This document shows, in pieces, positions 8,075 to 16,855 of a DNA stretch of 64,000 bases. The translations under genes were made by a program, and so were the position numbers. The notes beneath the pieces were generated by a model, which was not told where the DNA came from, made no database searches, and was given only the letters and a program-made list of their open reading frames with translations. Positions within the stretch are counted from its first letter, which is position 1. Each line of letters begins with the position of its first letter. The stretch is from DAIOEK01 sp964648485. GTDB lineage: Bacteria > Chloroflexota > Anaerolineae > Anaerolineales > Anaerolineaceae. The DNA lies in NCBI GenBank assembly GCA_964648485.1, contig CAZYOF010000005.1, positions 62,001 to 126,000 of the forward strand. Direction: 5' to 3'.

Positions 8075-8587
8075 ATGACAAAACAAATTTTAATCAGGGA
8101 TGAAAAATCCACTGATATTAATTCTATTTTTGAAATAACCAAAGCTGCCTTCGAAACTATGGAGATCAGCAGCCATACCGAACAATATATCGTTAGTGCG
8201 TTACGGGAAGCAGGTGTATTGACCCTCTCGATAGTCGCTGAAGTGGATGGCAATGTGGTGGGGCACATTGCATTTTCGCCTGTGACCATGTCTGACGGTA
8301 GTCCTAACTGGTTTGGATTGGGTCCGGTATCCGTTTTGCCGAAGTATCAGAAGATGGGGATCGGTAAAGCGCTGATAGAAGAAGGTCTTGCACGGCTCAA
8401 ACAGATGGGCGCAGCCGGTTGCTGTCTGGTAGGGCATCCTGAATACTATGGGAAGTTTGGATTTGTAAATTCTTCCGTTCTGGCGCACAAAGGTGTGCCA
8501 ACTGAGGTGTTCTTCGTGCTGTCGTTCAACGGGCACACGCCACAGGGTTATGTTACTTTTCATGAAGCCTTTGGGGCGACCAGTTAA
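8075..8587 (+). CDS. GNAT family N-acetyltransferase (YhbS-like)
   Basis: The protein has 170 residues with a single acetyl-CoA-dependent GNAT fold. Motif A is visible as LGPVSVLPKYQKMGIGKALIEEGL (about residues 86-109), with the Q/R-x-x-G-x-G/A pyrophosphate loop as QKMGIG. The segment GHPEYYGKFGFVNS marks the YhbS-type subgroup. The acceptor amine is not known. The gene stands alone and ends in a strong terminator at 8601. Confidence 0.9.
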   Translation: MTKQILIRDEKSTDINSIFEITKAAFETMEISSHTEQYIVSALREAGVLTLSIVAEVDGNVVGHIAFSPVTMSDGSPNWFGLGPVSVLPKYQKMGIGKALIEEGLARLKQMGAAGCCLVGHPEYYGKFGFVNSSVLAHKGVPTEVFFVLSFNGHTPQGYVTFHEAFGATS

Positions 8588-8600
8588 TCTTAGAAAAGAA

Positions 8601-8633
8601 AACAACTGCCTGATACATCAGGCAGTTGTTTTT
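8601..8633 (+). terminator. Intrinsic terminator of the acetyltransferase gene
   Basis: A 13-bp perfect stem, AACAACTGCCTGA (8601-8613) with TCAGGCAGTTGTT (8618-8630), loop TACA, followed by TTT. Confidence 0.9.
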
Positions 8634-8737
8634 CATCATCGACCTCAACATAATCATCATCCGTACCCATTGCAACTAGAAAAGCGAGTTTGCGTATATA
8701 TAATGGTTACAAAATCCTGTTACTAAGGAAAAGATAA

Positions 8738-9655
8738 ATGACAGATACGATGATTGAGGTGTCGGATTTTACGAAATCATACGGAGATTTCACCGCTGTG
8801 GATCATGTCTCTTTTACGGTTAATGAAGGGGAGATATTTGGGCTTTTGGGTCCGAATGGGGCTGGAAAAACCAGCACACTGGAATGCCTGGAAGGTTTAC
8901 GCAAGCCCACCACCGGGACGATGAAAGTGGCAGGGATCAATCCATCCGCAGAGCCTCAAAAATTGAAGAACATGATTGGTGTGCAGCTGCAATCTGCCGG
9001 ACTGCCAGAGAGCATTACCCCAAGGGAAGCGATAAAGTTCTTCTGTGCTTACCATGGGGTAGAACCACGAATGGATTTGCTTGAAAGGCTGATTTTGGGG
9101 GAGAAACTGAATTCCCAGTTTTATGAGCTTTCTACCGGTCAGCAGCGCCGTCTGGCTTTGGCTCTGGCGGTGGCACATCATCCAAAAGTTGTTTTCCTGG
9201 ATGAACCCACTGCGGGTCTCGATGTTGCTACAAGGGTTGAATTGCATAAGATGATGCGCGAACTGCAGGCTGCCGGCACAACCATCATTCTGGCAACGCA
9301 TGATATGGCAGAGGCGGAACAACTTTCCAGCCGGGTTGCCATTTTATTGCAGGGCAAGATTGTGACCATCGGTACTCCACTGGAAATCACCGCGAAAGGT
9401 GCCGGATACACAAAAGTATCAGTAAGTACGCAGGAAGATTGCTTCTCAAAGGAATCCTTTGATCTTCCCGGGGTGAAACAACAAGTCTTTAAAGAGGGAT
9501 ATTGGATTTTTTTCAGCACCAATATCAGTCAAACGGTGTCATCCGTTCTTTCATACATTGAATCTAAAGGTGATTCGCTTATCGATTTACGTGTAGAACG
9601 ACCTTCCCTCGAAGATCGCTTCCTGGAAATTACCAGTAATGGAGTTGCCCAATGA
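8738..9655 (+). CDS. ABC transporter ATP-binding protein
   Basis: The protein has 305 residues. Walker A is GPNGAGKTS (about residues 39-47), the signature is the variant LSTGQQRR (about 132-139), Walker B is VVFLDEP followed by the D-loop AGLD, and the switch histidine is in ATHDMAEAEQ. The C-terminal 80 residues match the DrrA/CcmA-like exporter ATPase group. It energises the permease encoded next, whose start overlaps its stop by 4 bases. The substrate is unknown; this class often exports drugs, lipids or peptides. AAGGAAAAG precedes the start. Confidence 0.93.
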   Translation: MTDTMIEVSDFTKSYGDFTAVDHVSFTVNEGEIFGLLGPNGAGKTSTLECLEGLRKPTTGTMKVAGINPSAEPQKLKNMIGVQLQSAGLPESITPREAIKFFCAYHGVEPRMDLLERLILGEKLNSQFYELSTGQQRRLALALAVAHHPKVVFLDEPTAGLDVATRVELHKMMRELQAAGTTIILATHDMAEAEQLSSRVAILLQGKIVTIGTPLEITAKGAGYTKVSVSTQEDCFSKESFDLPGVKQQVFKEGYWIFFSTNISQTVSSVLSYIESKGDSLIDLRVERPSLEDRFLEITSNGVAQ

Positions 9656-10464
9656 ACGCCTTTATTCATCATTTCTCTTTTGAATTCCGTACAGGTATTC
9701 GCAACAAGAATCTGTTGTTATTAAATTATCTCTTCCCGTTAGGCTTCTACCTGATGATGGGATTCATAATGCCTGGTATTAATCCACTGTTCAAAGACAG
9801 CATCATTCCGGCGCTTGTCACCTTTGCCATCATGTCGGCGGCATTCCTTGGAATACCTGATCCACTGGTAACTGCCCGGGAGAATGGGATTTTCCGAAGT
9901 TATAAAATCAATGGGATCCCCTCTACTTCAATATTAATTATCCCGGCGCTAACCAGCCTGCTGCACCTTGTGATCGTAGCAGCGATTATCACCTTCACAG
10001 CGCCACTGCTCTTTGATGCACCTCTACCGGTAAATTGGGTGAATTACATCGTGGTGTTCATAGCGATGGCGTTGGCATGCATTGGAATCAGCATCCTGAT
10101 CGGGGTGGTATCCGCCAATTCAAGGGTCACCGTACTTTGGTCGCAATTATTGTTCGTCCCTTCGATGCTGCTGGGTGGATTAATGCTGCCTTACAGTATG
10201 CTGCCTGCGATCGCCGGAAAGGTAGCCCAACTATTGCCAGCCGCCCATGCCATGAATGCCTTCAATGCTTTGGCTTTCGGCAAACTGGCAGATTTTTCTC
10301 CCTGGGGATCTGTGATAGTCCTTCTGCTTACGGCGGTGTCTGCTTTTGCACTGGCAGTTATCCTCTTCAGTTGGGACAGCCGCAATACCGCTCGCCGCGC
10401 AAATCCTATGCTTGGGTTTCTGGTTCTGTTCCCCGCCATTTTGGGCATCTTCCTTATGAAGTAA
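9652..10464 (+). CDS. ABC-2 type transporter permease
   Basis: The protein has 270 residues with about six membrane segments in the ABC-2 arrangement: an N-terminal helix, an exported loop and then five helices. It overlaps the ATPase gene by 4 bases (ATGA), so the pair forms one export complex, probably an A2B2 assembly. The motif VTARENGIFRSYKINGIPST is the cytoplasmic coupling region typical of this family. A terminator follows at 10485. Confidence 0.9.
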   Translation: MNAFIHHFSFEFRTGIRNKNLLLLNYLFPLGFYLMMGFIMPGINPLFKDSIIPALVTFAIMSAAFLGIPDPLVTARENGIFRSYKINGIPSTSILIIPALTSLLHLVIVAAIITFTAPLLFDAPLPVNWVNYIVVFIAMALACIGISILIGVVSANSRVTVLWSQLLFVPSMLLGGLMLPYSMLPAIAGKVAQLLPAAHAMNAFNALAFGKLADFSPWGSVIVLLLTAVSAFALAVILFSWDSRNTARRANPMLGFLVLFPAILGIFLMK

Positions 10465-10484
10465 GATACCAACATTAAATCCGT

Positions 10485-10517
10485 ACCGCCTGTGAACTTT
10501 TCCGCAGGCGGTTTTTT
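10485..10517 (+). terminator. Intrinsic terminator of the ABC transporter operon
   Basis: ACCGCCTG (10485-10492) pairs with CAGGCGGT (10505-10512), followed by TTTTT. Placed 20 bases after the permease stop codon. Confidence 0.85.
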
Positions 10518-10578
10518 CATAATTGAAGATAATTATGGGTATAAGAATTCTTGGATAATGGAATTCCGAGGAGGAAAA

Positions 10579-11550
10579 ATGAAGACACCCATTGACTGGC
10601 TATTGGCAGGTGATCCCTGGGTGGAGTACCGTACGCGTTTAGATTTGCTGGGTGAACCGATTGACTCTGAAAAAGTTCTGAATGCAAGAAGCCAAATGTT
10701 GACACATCCACTGGTGAGGGGATTAGTAAAAGAATTGCAGGGGTGGCCGGGTGTGGTATTAACCAGCCATAAGAGTGCCAGCCAGTTCTTTCATAAGTTA
10801 ACCTTTCTGGCTGATCTGGGACTGCGTGTAGATGATGAGGGAATAGCTACGATTATTGCCAGGGTTATAGAGCACCCTTCATCAGAAGGTCCGTTCACAT
10901 TACCCACAAATGTCCCAATCCACTTTGGCGGCACGGGTGAAACGCAGTACGCCTGGGCGTTATGCGATGCCCCTTTAACCGTGTATGGACTTTTGAAACT
11001 TGGTTTGGAAGAAAACGAGCTGGTGAAAAAAGCTGTGGAAGCATTGATAAACCTGGTTCGGGACAATGGCTGGCCGTGTGCTGTATCCAAAGAACTGGGA
11101 AAATTTCACGGACCGGGAAGGAAGGAAGATCCCTGCCCGTTTGCAAACCTGGCGATGCTGAAATTGTTATCGGCAGCGGACGATTTGCATAAACATGAAG
11201 CAGCCAGAAAGGGGGCAGCGGTTCTTCTCGATCTCTGGCAAAACAGCCAGACCGAACACCCGTATATTTTCTACATGGGTAATGATTTCCGTAAATTGAA
11301 GGCACCATTGGTCTGGTATGACCTGCTCCATGTACTGGATGTTCTTTCTACATTCCCATGGCTCAAATCAGATCCCCGGCTTTTGGATATGGCTGATGTG
11401 CTGCTGAATAAAATGGACATTGAAGGGAAATTTACTGCCGAATCCATCTGGACCACCTGGAAAGAGTGGGAGTTCGGACAGAAGAAAGTGCCATCACGAT
11501 GGGTGACATTTCTTTCCTGGCGGATAATAAACCGATTGGGTTTGGCTTAA
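10579..11550 (+). CDS. Alpha-barrel (prenyltransferase/terpene-cyclase-like) protein of unknown function
   Basis: The protein has 323 residues, is soluble and has no signal peptide. It is helical, with repeated segments of the kind found in alpha/alpha-barrel proteins of the squalene cyclase and prenyltransferase type, for example GTGETQYAWALCDAPLTVYGLLKLG at about 110-135 and the C-rich stretch RKEDPCPFANLAMLKLLSA. The QW and DxDD motifs of true cyclases are not visible. A frame starting at GTG 10492 runs through the terminator; the ATG at 10579 has GAGGAGG five bases upstream and is clearly right. Single-gene unit. Confidence 0.6.
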   Translation: MKTPIDWLLAGDPWVEYRTRLDLLGEPIDSEKVLNARSQMLTHPLVRGLVKELQGWPGVVLTSHKSASQFFHKLTFLADLGLRVDDEGIATIIARVIEHPSSEGPFTLPTNVPIHFGGTGETQYAWALCDAPLTVYGLLKLGLEENELVKKAVEALINLVRDNGWPCAVSKELGKFHGPGRKEDPCPFANLAMLKLLSAADDLHKHEAARKGAAVLLDLWQNSQTEHPYIFYMGNDFRKLKAPLVWYDLLHVLDVLSTFPWLKSDPRLLDMADVLLNKMDIEGKFTAESIWTTWKEWEFGQKKVPSRWVTFLSWRIINRLGLA

Positions 11551-11575
11551 GAAATTCGCTTTCGTTTTCTGATGG

Positions 11576-11603
11576 TTGATTATCAAGAATGAATTACTAT
11601 AAT
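11576..11603 (+). promoter_or_regulatory. Promoter of the repeat lipoprotein gene
   Basis: TTGATT (11576-11581), a 16-base spacer and TATAAT (11598-11603). It lies about 90 bases upstream of the lipoprotein start. Confidence 0.55.
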
Positions 11604-11691
11604 ATTAATTTATATACTGATTACATTATTACGCGCTAAAACACGACCGCATACCCTATAGAGTGCGCCTGATTAGGAAAGGGAGGGTAAT

Positions 11692-13269
11692 ATGGGCGGT
11701 CGTGGTAGTATTTTAAAACTTCTACTTTTTCCCTGTTTCGTTTTATTGCTTGTTGCTTGTGATCCGGTGCCTTGTACTGTAGATCAACTGGTAGCGCCCC
11801 AGAATCTTGAACCCAATAATGATACGGTAGATCCATCCACACCTGTCACGCTTACCTGGTCGTATCCCAATACCGGATGCGCCATTGACCGGGTAGAGAT
11901 GTATGTATGGACCGGCCCGGAACCTGAAACACCCGGTATGACCGGATCTACTTCCGGTTCCTCCCTTTTCTGGGGTGTACCGTTACAACCGGGGAAAACG
12001 TATCACTGGCGCGCGTACGCTGAAATGGAAACAGGACCCGGACCGGATGTTCAAGGTCCCAGTACTGTTGCATCGTTCTTTACGGGTCCGGTGTGTACTA
12101 ACCCGGCTGCCATGCTGCCTGTCAATTTAGTCACCCCTGAAAACCACGCCATCCTGAATTTATCTGATGGAATCACTTTTTATTGGGATGACCCGACTGG
12201 CTGCCTGGTAGATTATCAATTCGAGTTGCAAATATCTCTGTATGAAGATTTTCATGAATTCTGGCATCGTGCACTTGTATTGCAATCGCAATTTCCGGCC
12301 TTACCAACAGATCCGGTTTATTCCTATACAAATGGAACCCGTTATTACTGGCGGGTGAAAACAGATCCGGCAGGTCCACAGGAAGGACCATATTCAGAAA
12401 CCTATACGTTCCTGGTGGACACCGCCAATGGCACACCTCAGTTTATTCCAACCTGTCCGGATGGATATGATTATCAACCGGTAAGCTTGATATTCCCGCC
12501 AGATGGTGTTTCTACCAGCGCCAGCGAAGATATGTTCTTTGATTGGCATGATTCCTCAGACTGTAAATTAAACGGGCACTATGAACTCCAATTCTCTTTA
12601 ACAGAAGATTTTTCTGAATACCATCACCGGGTTTGGGTGGATGATGTGACTGAGCATTGGCTGCGGGTAGGCGATCCGGCGTATGACTTTGAAGATTGCA
12701 CTAGATATTACTGGCGCGTAAAAACAGATCCAGCCGGCCCACCGGAAGAACCTTTCTCAGAAGTGCGGTCGTTCGATGTGAATATCGACGGCGGGATTTG
12801 CCCACCCTACTACATGCTCATCACTCCATTTGCCCCCTGGGAGAACCTTGTTCCAGTTGAGATGATCACCCCTGTTCCTGATATTCCGGTAATTCCAGAG
12901 GCACCCTCTTTGATTGGTAGTGAAAATATGAACTGCAGACGCGGACCATCCTCTGATTACAAGATAGATGACACCCTGTTTAAGGGAATCAGAGCGATGA
13001 TTGAAGGGAGAAATGAAGAGAGTTCCTGGTGGTACATCAAAAGCCCCAATCTAGGCATCCGCTGTTGGGTATGGGGCGCCAAGGTGGAAACTTTTGGGGA
13101 CCTTTCCAAGGTGCCCATCATTGAGCCACCGGAACTTCCGGTAGAGCCTGAAAAACCACCTGAGATCAATTGTGGTGATTACAAAGACAGGAAGGAATGC
13201 TCACTGCATCCAGAATGTATCTGGACAATGCTGATGAGCAATCAGACGTATGTGTGCAAGGCTAAATAA
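11692..13269 (+). CDS. Lipoprotein with fibronectin-III-like repeats and an SH3-type domain
   Basis: The protein has 525 residues. A signal peptide ends in the lipobox LVAC, with the lipidated cysteine at about 24. Three fibronectin-III-like modules follow (about 30-115, 120-240, 250-365); the second and third are a recent duplication, both ending in RYYWRVKTDPAGP. A proline-rich linker leads to a bacterial SH3-like domain (about 408-468, NMNCRRGPSSDYK to GIRCWVWG) and a Cys-rich tail (NCGDYKDRKECSLHPECIW) resembling a plexin-type knot. It is likely surface-attached and may bind cell wall or glycans. GGGAGG precedes the start, and a strong terminator follows. Confidence 0.75.
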   Translation: MGGRGSILKLLLFPCFVLLLVACDPVPCTVDQLVAPQNLEPNNDTVDPSTPVTLTWSYPNTGCAIDRVEMYVWTGPEPETPGMTGSTSGSSLFWGVPLQPGKTYHWRAYAEMETGPGPDVQGPSTVASFFTGPVCTNPAAMLPVNLVTPENHAILNLSDGITFYWDDPTGCLVDYQFELQISLYEDFHEFWHRALVLQSQFPALPTDPVYSYTNGTRYYWRVKTDPAGPQEGPYSETYTFLVDTANGTPQFIPTCPDGYDYQPVSLIFPPDGVSTSASEDMFFDWHDSSDCKLNGHYELQFSLTEDFSEYHHRVWVDDVTEHWLRVGDPAYDFEDCTRYYWRVKTDPAGPPEEPFSEVRSFDVNIDGGICPPYYMLITPFAPWENLVPVEMITPVPDIPVIPEAPSLIGSENMNCRRGPSSDYKIDDTLFKGIRAMIEGRNEESSWWYIKSPNLGIRCWVWGAKVETFGDLSKVPIIEPPELPVEPEKPPEINCGDYKDRKECSLHPECIWTMLMSNQTYVCKAK

Positions 13270-13294
13270 ATCATGCTTTCAAAGTAACTAAATG

Positions 13295-13327
13295 AAGACA
13301 GCCAACCTAGTTGGCTGTCTTAGTTTT
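13295..13327 (+). terminator. Intrinsic terminator of the lipoprotein gene
   Basis: AAGACAGCCAAC (13295-13306) pairs with GTTGGCTGTCTT (13310-13321) around a 3-base loop, followed by AGTTTTT. Confidence 0.88.
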
Positions 13328-13332
13328 TAAAT

Positions 13333-14073
13333 CTACAGCTTTGCGACATATATCCGAACCGCCTCTGCCATGAATACGGCAAGCTGCGGGTGGATTTTAT
13401 CAAAGTTCTTTTTGAATCGTACATCGGTACTGTAATGATCCGCCAATCCTACAAGCTGATCTTTATCAGGAGACCAGAAGTTTTCCATATGGCGATGCCA
13501 GCGTGCAATGCAAGCCTGAACTTCTGGTGAACCGGCACCTTTGGGCATTGCAGCTACGATATCCAGATAGATGGCATTTCCCTCTTCGCCGATCTTCTCT
13601 TTCTCGGCTCGCGAATAGTTATTCCACTTCTGATACGATGCTTTTACAGTTGCTGGATCATATATCTGCATAGCTTCCTTCTCATATTCCGATATTTGCT
13701 CTTCGTTAAAGACATCAAATAGTTGTTTTTTTGACATTTCTCTTTTCCCTTTCAGGTGGTCGATGGTATCTTCCACGGTAGTAATCACATTTTCAAGATG
13801 ATAGATCCGCTTGCGCAGAGCGGATTTGTGATGCTCCAATGCCGCCAGTATATCAAAATCCGGTTGATTGATAATTTCCCGAATTTGATCAAGCGGCATA
13901 TCCAGCTCGCGATAAAGCATGATCTGCTGCAGACGGATGAGCGCCTCTTCACCATAGTAACGATAGCCGTTAACGTTATTACGGGACGGCTTAAGAAGCC
14001 CAACCTCATCATAGTAATGCAGTGTTCGACGTGTAACCCCTGCAAGTTTTGCGAGCTGCCTCACTGTGTACAT
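13333..14073 (-). CDS. MerR family regulator with TipAS-type effector domain
   Basis: The protein has 246 residues. The N-terminal MerR winged helix starts with TVRQLAKLAGVTRRTLHYYDEVGLLKP and is followed by a coiled coil (about 75-115). The C-terminal 125 residues match the TipAS antibiotic-binding domain (IYDPATVKASYQKWNNYS and the HRHMENFWSPDKDQLVGLADHY part). Such proteins activate multidrug or stress genes on ligand binding. An ATG at 14094 exists, but 14073 is right because a MerR-style promoter ends six bases before it. That promoter has a 19-base spacer, so autoregulation is expected. It is divergent from a metal-cation transporter. Confidence 0.9.
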   Translation of the reverse strand: MYTVRQLAKLAGVTRRTLHYYDEVGLLKPSRNNVNGYRYYGEEALIRLQQIMLYRELDMPLDQIREIINQPDFDILAALEHHKSALRKRIYHLENVITTVEDTIDHLKGKREMSKKQLFDVFNEEQISEYEKEAMQIYDPATVKASYQKWNNYSRAEKEKIGEEGNAIYLDIVAAMPKGAGSPEVQACIARWHRHMENFWSPDKDQLVGLADHYSTDVRFKKNFDKIHPQLAVFMAEAVRIYVAKL

Positions 14074-14079
14074 GGTGCC

Positions 14080-14110
14080 AGTATAAACTATCACGTAACG
14101 TTAATGTCAA
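14080..14110 (-). promoter_or_regulatory. MerR-type promoter with 19-bp spacer, leaderless start
   Basis: On the minus strand TTGACA (14110-14105), a 19-base spacer and TATACT (14085-14080). The over-long spacer is the hallmark of promoters twisted open by MerR proteins. The spacer contains GTTACGTGATA and a rough dyad AACGTTA/GATAGTT. The ATG begins six bases after the -10 box, so the transcript should lack a leader. Confidence 0.75.
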
Positions 14111-14207
14111 GAGGTTTTAAATAGTCAAAATATTTGTTCTGTGTAAATAAGAAAATATCCATCTTAAAAAGCCCTTGCATTTTTTGTTTGTAGTAGAATC
14201 ACTCGTT

Positions 14208-15158
14208 ATGAGTTCGTCATTTGCAACGAGATCATACTTGAAACGATTTGCCTGGCTTTCCATCGCTGCGGCAATTTCCACGATTGCATTAAAAACAATT
14301 GCTTATTTTATTACTGGTTCAGTTGGTCTGTTATCTGATGCGCTTGAGTCGATTGTCAACCTGGTGGGTGGGATCATGGCACTTTCCATGTTGTCGGTGG
14401 CTGCCCGCCCAGCTGACAAAGAACATGCGTTTGGGCATAGCAAAGCAGAATATTTTTCAAGTTCTATTGAAGGTATATTAATTATCATTGCTGCGGGCAG
14501 CATTAGTTACACCGCAATTCAACGCATTATTTCTCCCCGAGAGTTGGAACAGGTTGGATTAGGTCTGATTGTATCCACCAGCGCATCTCTCATCAATCTG
14601 GGTACAGCTCTTGTGTTGGCTAAAGCTGCAAAAAAATATGATTCGATAACTTTGAGGGCAAATTCCAAACACTTATTAACAGATGTATGGACGTCAGTGG
14701 GAGTGATTTTAGGTATAGGTGCTGTTGGAATAACCGGCTGGAACATTCTTGACCCCCTCATTGCAATTGCTGTGGCAATCAATATTGTAGTAACAGGCGT
14801 AGGAATTATCAGGCAGTCCATAGCGGGTTTGATGGATTCAGCCTGGTCTGTAGATGAGCAGGAACAATTGGATAAGGTGCTTGAACCATTTATGGCTAAA
14901 GGTGTAAAAATCCATGCTGTTCGAACTCGATTGGCAGGTGCAAGGCGATTCGTTTCTTTTCACGTTCTGGTTCCTGGACAGTGGACAGTGGATAAGGGAC
15001 ATCATTTACTGGAACAAATTGAAGAAGCAGTAACCCATGCCATCCCCAATGCAAATGTAACAACACACCTGGAGCCAATCAACGATCCTGCTTCGTGGAA
15101 TGACATTAACCTGGATCGTGATCATCCTGATTCGAAAGATTCACCTCAAGATCAATAA
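14208..15158 (+). CDS. Cation diffusion facilitator (CDF) family transporter
   Basis: The protein has 316 residues with about six membrane helices and a C-terminal cytoplasmic domain. Metal-site residues are visible: SDALES in helix 2 (D of the HxxxD/DxxxD pair), the cytoplasmic EHAFGHSKAEYFSS loop, and HLLTDVWTSVGVILG in helix 5. The C-terminal half (about 215-300) is the ferredoxin-like CDF regulatory domain. It should export divalent metals (Zn, Fe, Co or Mn) in exchange for protons. A TTG start at 14175 is possible but unlikely; ATG 14208 begins eight bases after TAGAAT and has no Shine-Dalgarno. Divergent from the MerR gene. Confidence 0.9.
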   Translation: MSSSFATRSYLKRFAWLSIAAAISTIALKTIAYFITGSVGLLSDALESIVNLVGGIMALSMLSVAARPADKEHAFGHSKAEYFSSSIEGILIIIAAGSISYTAIQRIISPRELEQVGLGLIVSTSASLINLGTALVLAKAAKKYDSITLRANSKHLLTDVWTSVGVILGIGAVGITGWNILDPLIAIAVAINIVVTGVGIIRQSIAGLMDSAWSVDEQEQLDKVLEPFMAKGVKIHAVRTRLAGARRFVSFHVLVPGQWTVDKGHHLLEQIEEAVTHAIPNANVTTHLEPINDPASWNDINLDRDHPDSKDSPQDQ

Positions 15159-15186
15159 GACGCATCACCTATCTGTGTGATCAAGA

Positions 15187-15215
15187 TTTGCCCCGACAAA
15201 GATATTTGTTACAAT
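15187..15215 (+). promoter_or_regulatory. Promoter giving a leaderless transcript
   Basis: TTGCCC (15187-15192), a 17-base spacer and TACAAT (15210-15215). The ATG at 15222 begins six bases after the -10 box, and no Shine-Dalgarno is present. Confidence 0.6.
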
Positions 15216-15221
15216 GGAGAT

Positions 15222-15989
15222 ATGGACTCACTAATCTGGATTCTAATTATTTTCTTTGTCGTGGTTCCCTTCATAAATCAAATCTATAAAACAGGGAAAA
15301 CATTTCAGAGCCGTAATTCTGGCTCAACTATCCCAAATGAAAAGCCAGCAGCTGTAAAGAATAATCTCCTTCCTGTCGTGATTATTCTGGTTCTTCTGGG
15401 GATTGGTGCAGCATTATTTTTTAGTGGAGAAATCAAAAATATTGGCTTTCTTGTTACCCTGATTATTATTTTCTCCTCAATCATGTCTATCATCAAAAAT
15501 GCACGTAAAGAATCCGGGACTTCCACTGAAACACCATCATTTTTCAGATTGGATCCTCTGCAAGACCAAATGACCATACTTAGATCCCTTCAGGCAACGC
15601 CACATCAACGTGTTGAAGTCATTGAACAGCTTCAGGCAAAAGGAGATCAAACCAGCCGGAACTTAATCCTGAGATCTGCAGTTTACGACCCCGATGTTCT
15701 GGTGCAAAACAAGGCGTTTCAAGCTTTATCTGAAATGATGGGTGGTCCTGATAAAGCCGAATATGCCATCAATGCTCATAAAAAAGGAAAACCGGACGAT
15801 GAACCCTGGTTCCTTTCCTCAGGTGGTTTATCGAATACCCAAAGAAGAACCTTCACAAGCTCCTATGCAGATCAAAATATTGATCCGTTTCAAAGAACAG
15901 TTCTTCCTGCGAAATGGATTATGATCTTCCTTTTACTTGGGATGATGGTCGCCCTGGGCGTAGTCTTTTATTTTCTGGCTACCCGATAA
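15222..15989 (+). CDS. Three-helix membrane protein of unknown function
   Basis: The protein has 255 residues: a membrane segment at 1-20, two more at about 49-90, a cytoplasmic middle region of about 130 residues and a final membrane segment near the C-terminus (MIFLLLGMMVALGVVFYFLA). The middle part contains ATPHQRVEVIEQLQAKGD and looks like a short helical HEAT-like repeat (residues 120-180). A frame starting at 15177 exists, but the promoter ending at 15215 supports ATG 15222. No family recognised. Confidence 0.6.
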   Translation: MDSLIWILIIFFVVVPFINQIYKTGKTFQSRNSGSTIPNEKPAAVKNNLLPVVIILVLLGIGAALFFSGEIKNIGFLVTLIIIFSSIMSIIKNARKESGTSTETPSFFRLDPLQDQMTILRSLQATPHQRVEVIEQLQAKGDQTSRNLILRSAVYDPDVLVQNKAFQALSEMMGGPDKAEYAINAHKKGKPDDEPWFLSSGGLSNTQRRTFTSSYADQNIDPFQRTVLPAKWIMIFLLLGMMVALGVVFYFLATR

Positions 15990-16069
15990 CTCCAGCAAGA
16001 GTAAAAATTCTATCCAAGACCCTTGCAGCATTGAATTTGTTCAATGTTATAATCGCATTGAGATAAACT

Positions 16070-16855
16070 ATGAGAAAACTAATAAGATTCTTCCCGCTCT
16101 TTGTGATTCTTCTGGGTGTAGGTGGTTTTCTTTTCACCCTGCCTGTTGATGCATCTCCTGAAACGCAGGCTGCGTTACCCACACCAACCGCACAACTTGA
16201 TGGCAGAATCATATATATTGCCCAACCTGGTGATTCATGGTGGATCATCTCTGTAAAAACTGGTGTATCTGAGAATGAGTTGTATCAATTAAATAATACC
16301 AGCCCGGATGAGGTAATAACAGAAGGGAAGCAGATTTTACTTGGGATAGTCACCGAGACACCTGAACCCCCTGCATCCGAGATGACTCCTACTCCTAATA
16401 TCCTTACACCGGCGGTAAAGGGGTATGGTGAAGTGTGCATTGCGCTTTTTGAAGACGTAAATGGTGATTCTGTCCGCCAGGAAGCAGAAGTATTATTGGC
16501 TGAAGGTGCTATTTCTCTGGTGGATCAGGTCGGACAAATTAATGAAAAAGCGAATACTACTTCTGGAACAGAACCAATATGTTTTTCAGAATTACCCGAA
16601 GGTAATTACAATGTAAGTGTGGCGATCCCTGCGGGGTACAATCCAACCACCAGTATGAATGCGCCCCTTAAGTTATTGCCAGGAGAAGTATCGACCATGA
16701 ATTTTGGTGCCCAACTCAGCAGTCAGGCACAACCAGTCTCACCTGGAGAAGGCGGAAGAAATCCCATTCTTGGCATTTTAGGCGGAATATTAATCTTGGG
16801 CGGTATCGGGTTAGGGGTTTTCTTCCTGCGCCCAAGGCGGACCATCAGACCTTAA
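16070..16855 (+). CDS. LysM protein with SdrD-B-like domain and C-terminal membrane anchor
   Basis: The protein has 261 residues. A signal peptide (1-25) is followed by one LysM domain (about 44-92, IIYIAQPGDSWWIIS to GKQILLG) that binds peptidoglycan glycans. A beta-sandwich of the SdrD-B type follows (about 115-215, with CIALFEDVNGDSVRQEAE and a calcium-like DVNGD loop). A glycine-rich linker leads to a C-terminal membrane helix with a basic tail (RPRRTIRP). It is likely a cell-surface protein held to the membrane. TATAAT lies at about 16049-16054, and the start lacks a clear Shine-Dalgarno. Confidence 0.75.
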   Translation: MRKLIRFFPLFVILLGVGGFLFTLPVDASPETQAALPTPTAQLDGRIIYIAQPGDSWWIISVKTGVSENELYQLNNTSPDEVITEGKQILLGIVTETPEPPASEMTPTPNILTPAVKGYGEVCIALFEDVNGDSVRQEAEVLLAEGAISLVDQVGQINEKANTTSGTEPICFSELPEGNYNVSVAIPAGYNPTTSMNAPLKLLPGEVSTMNFGAQLSSQAQPVSPGEGGRNPILGILGGILILGGIGLGVFFLRPRRTIRP

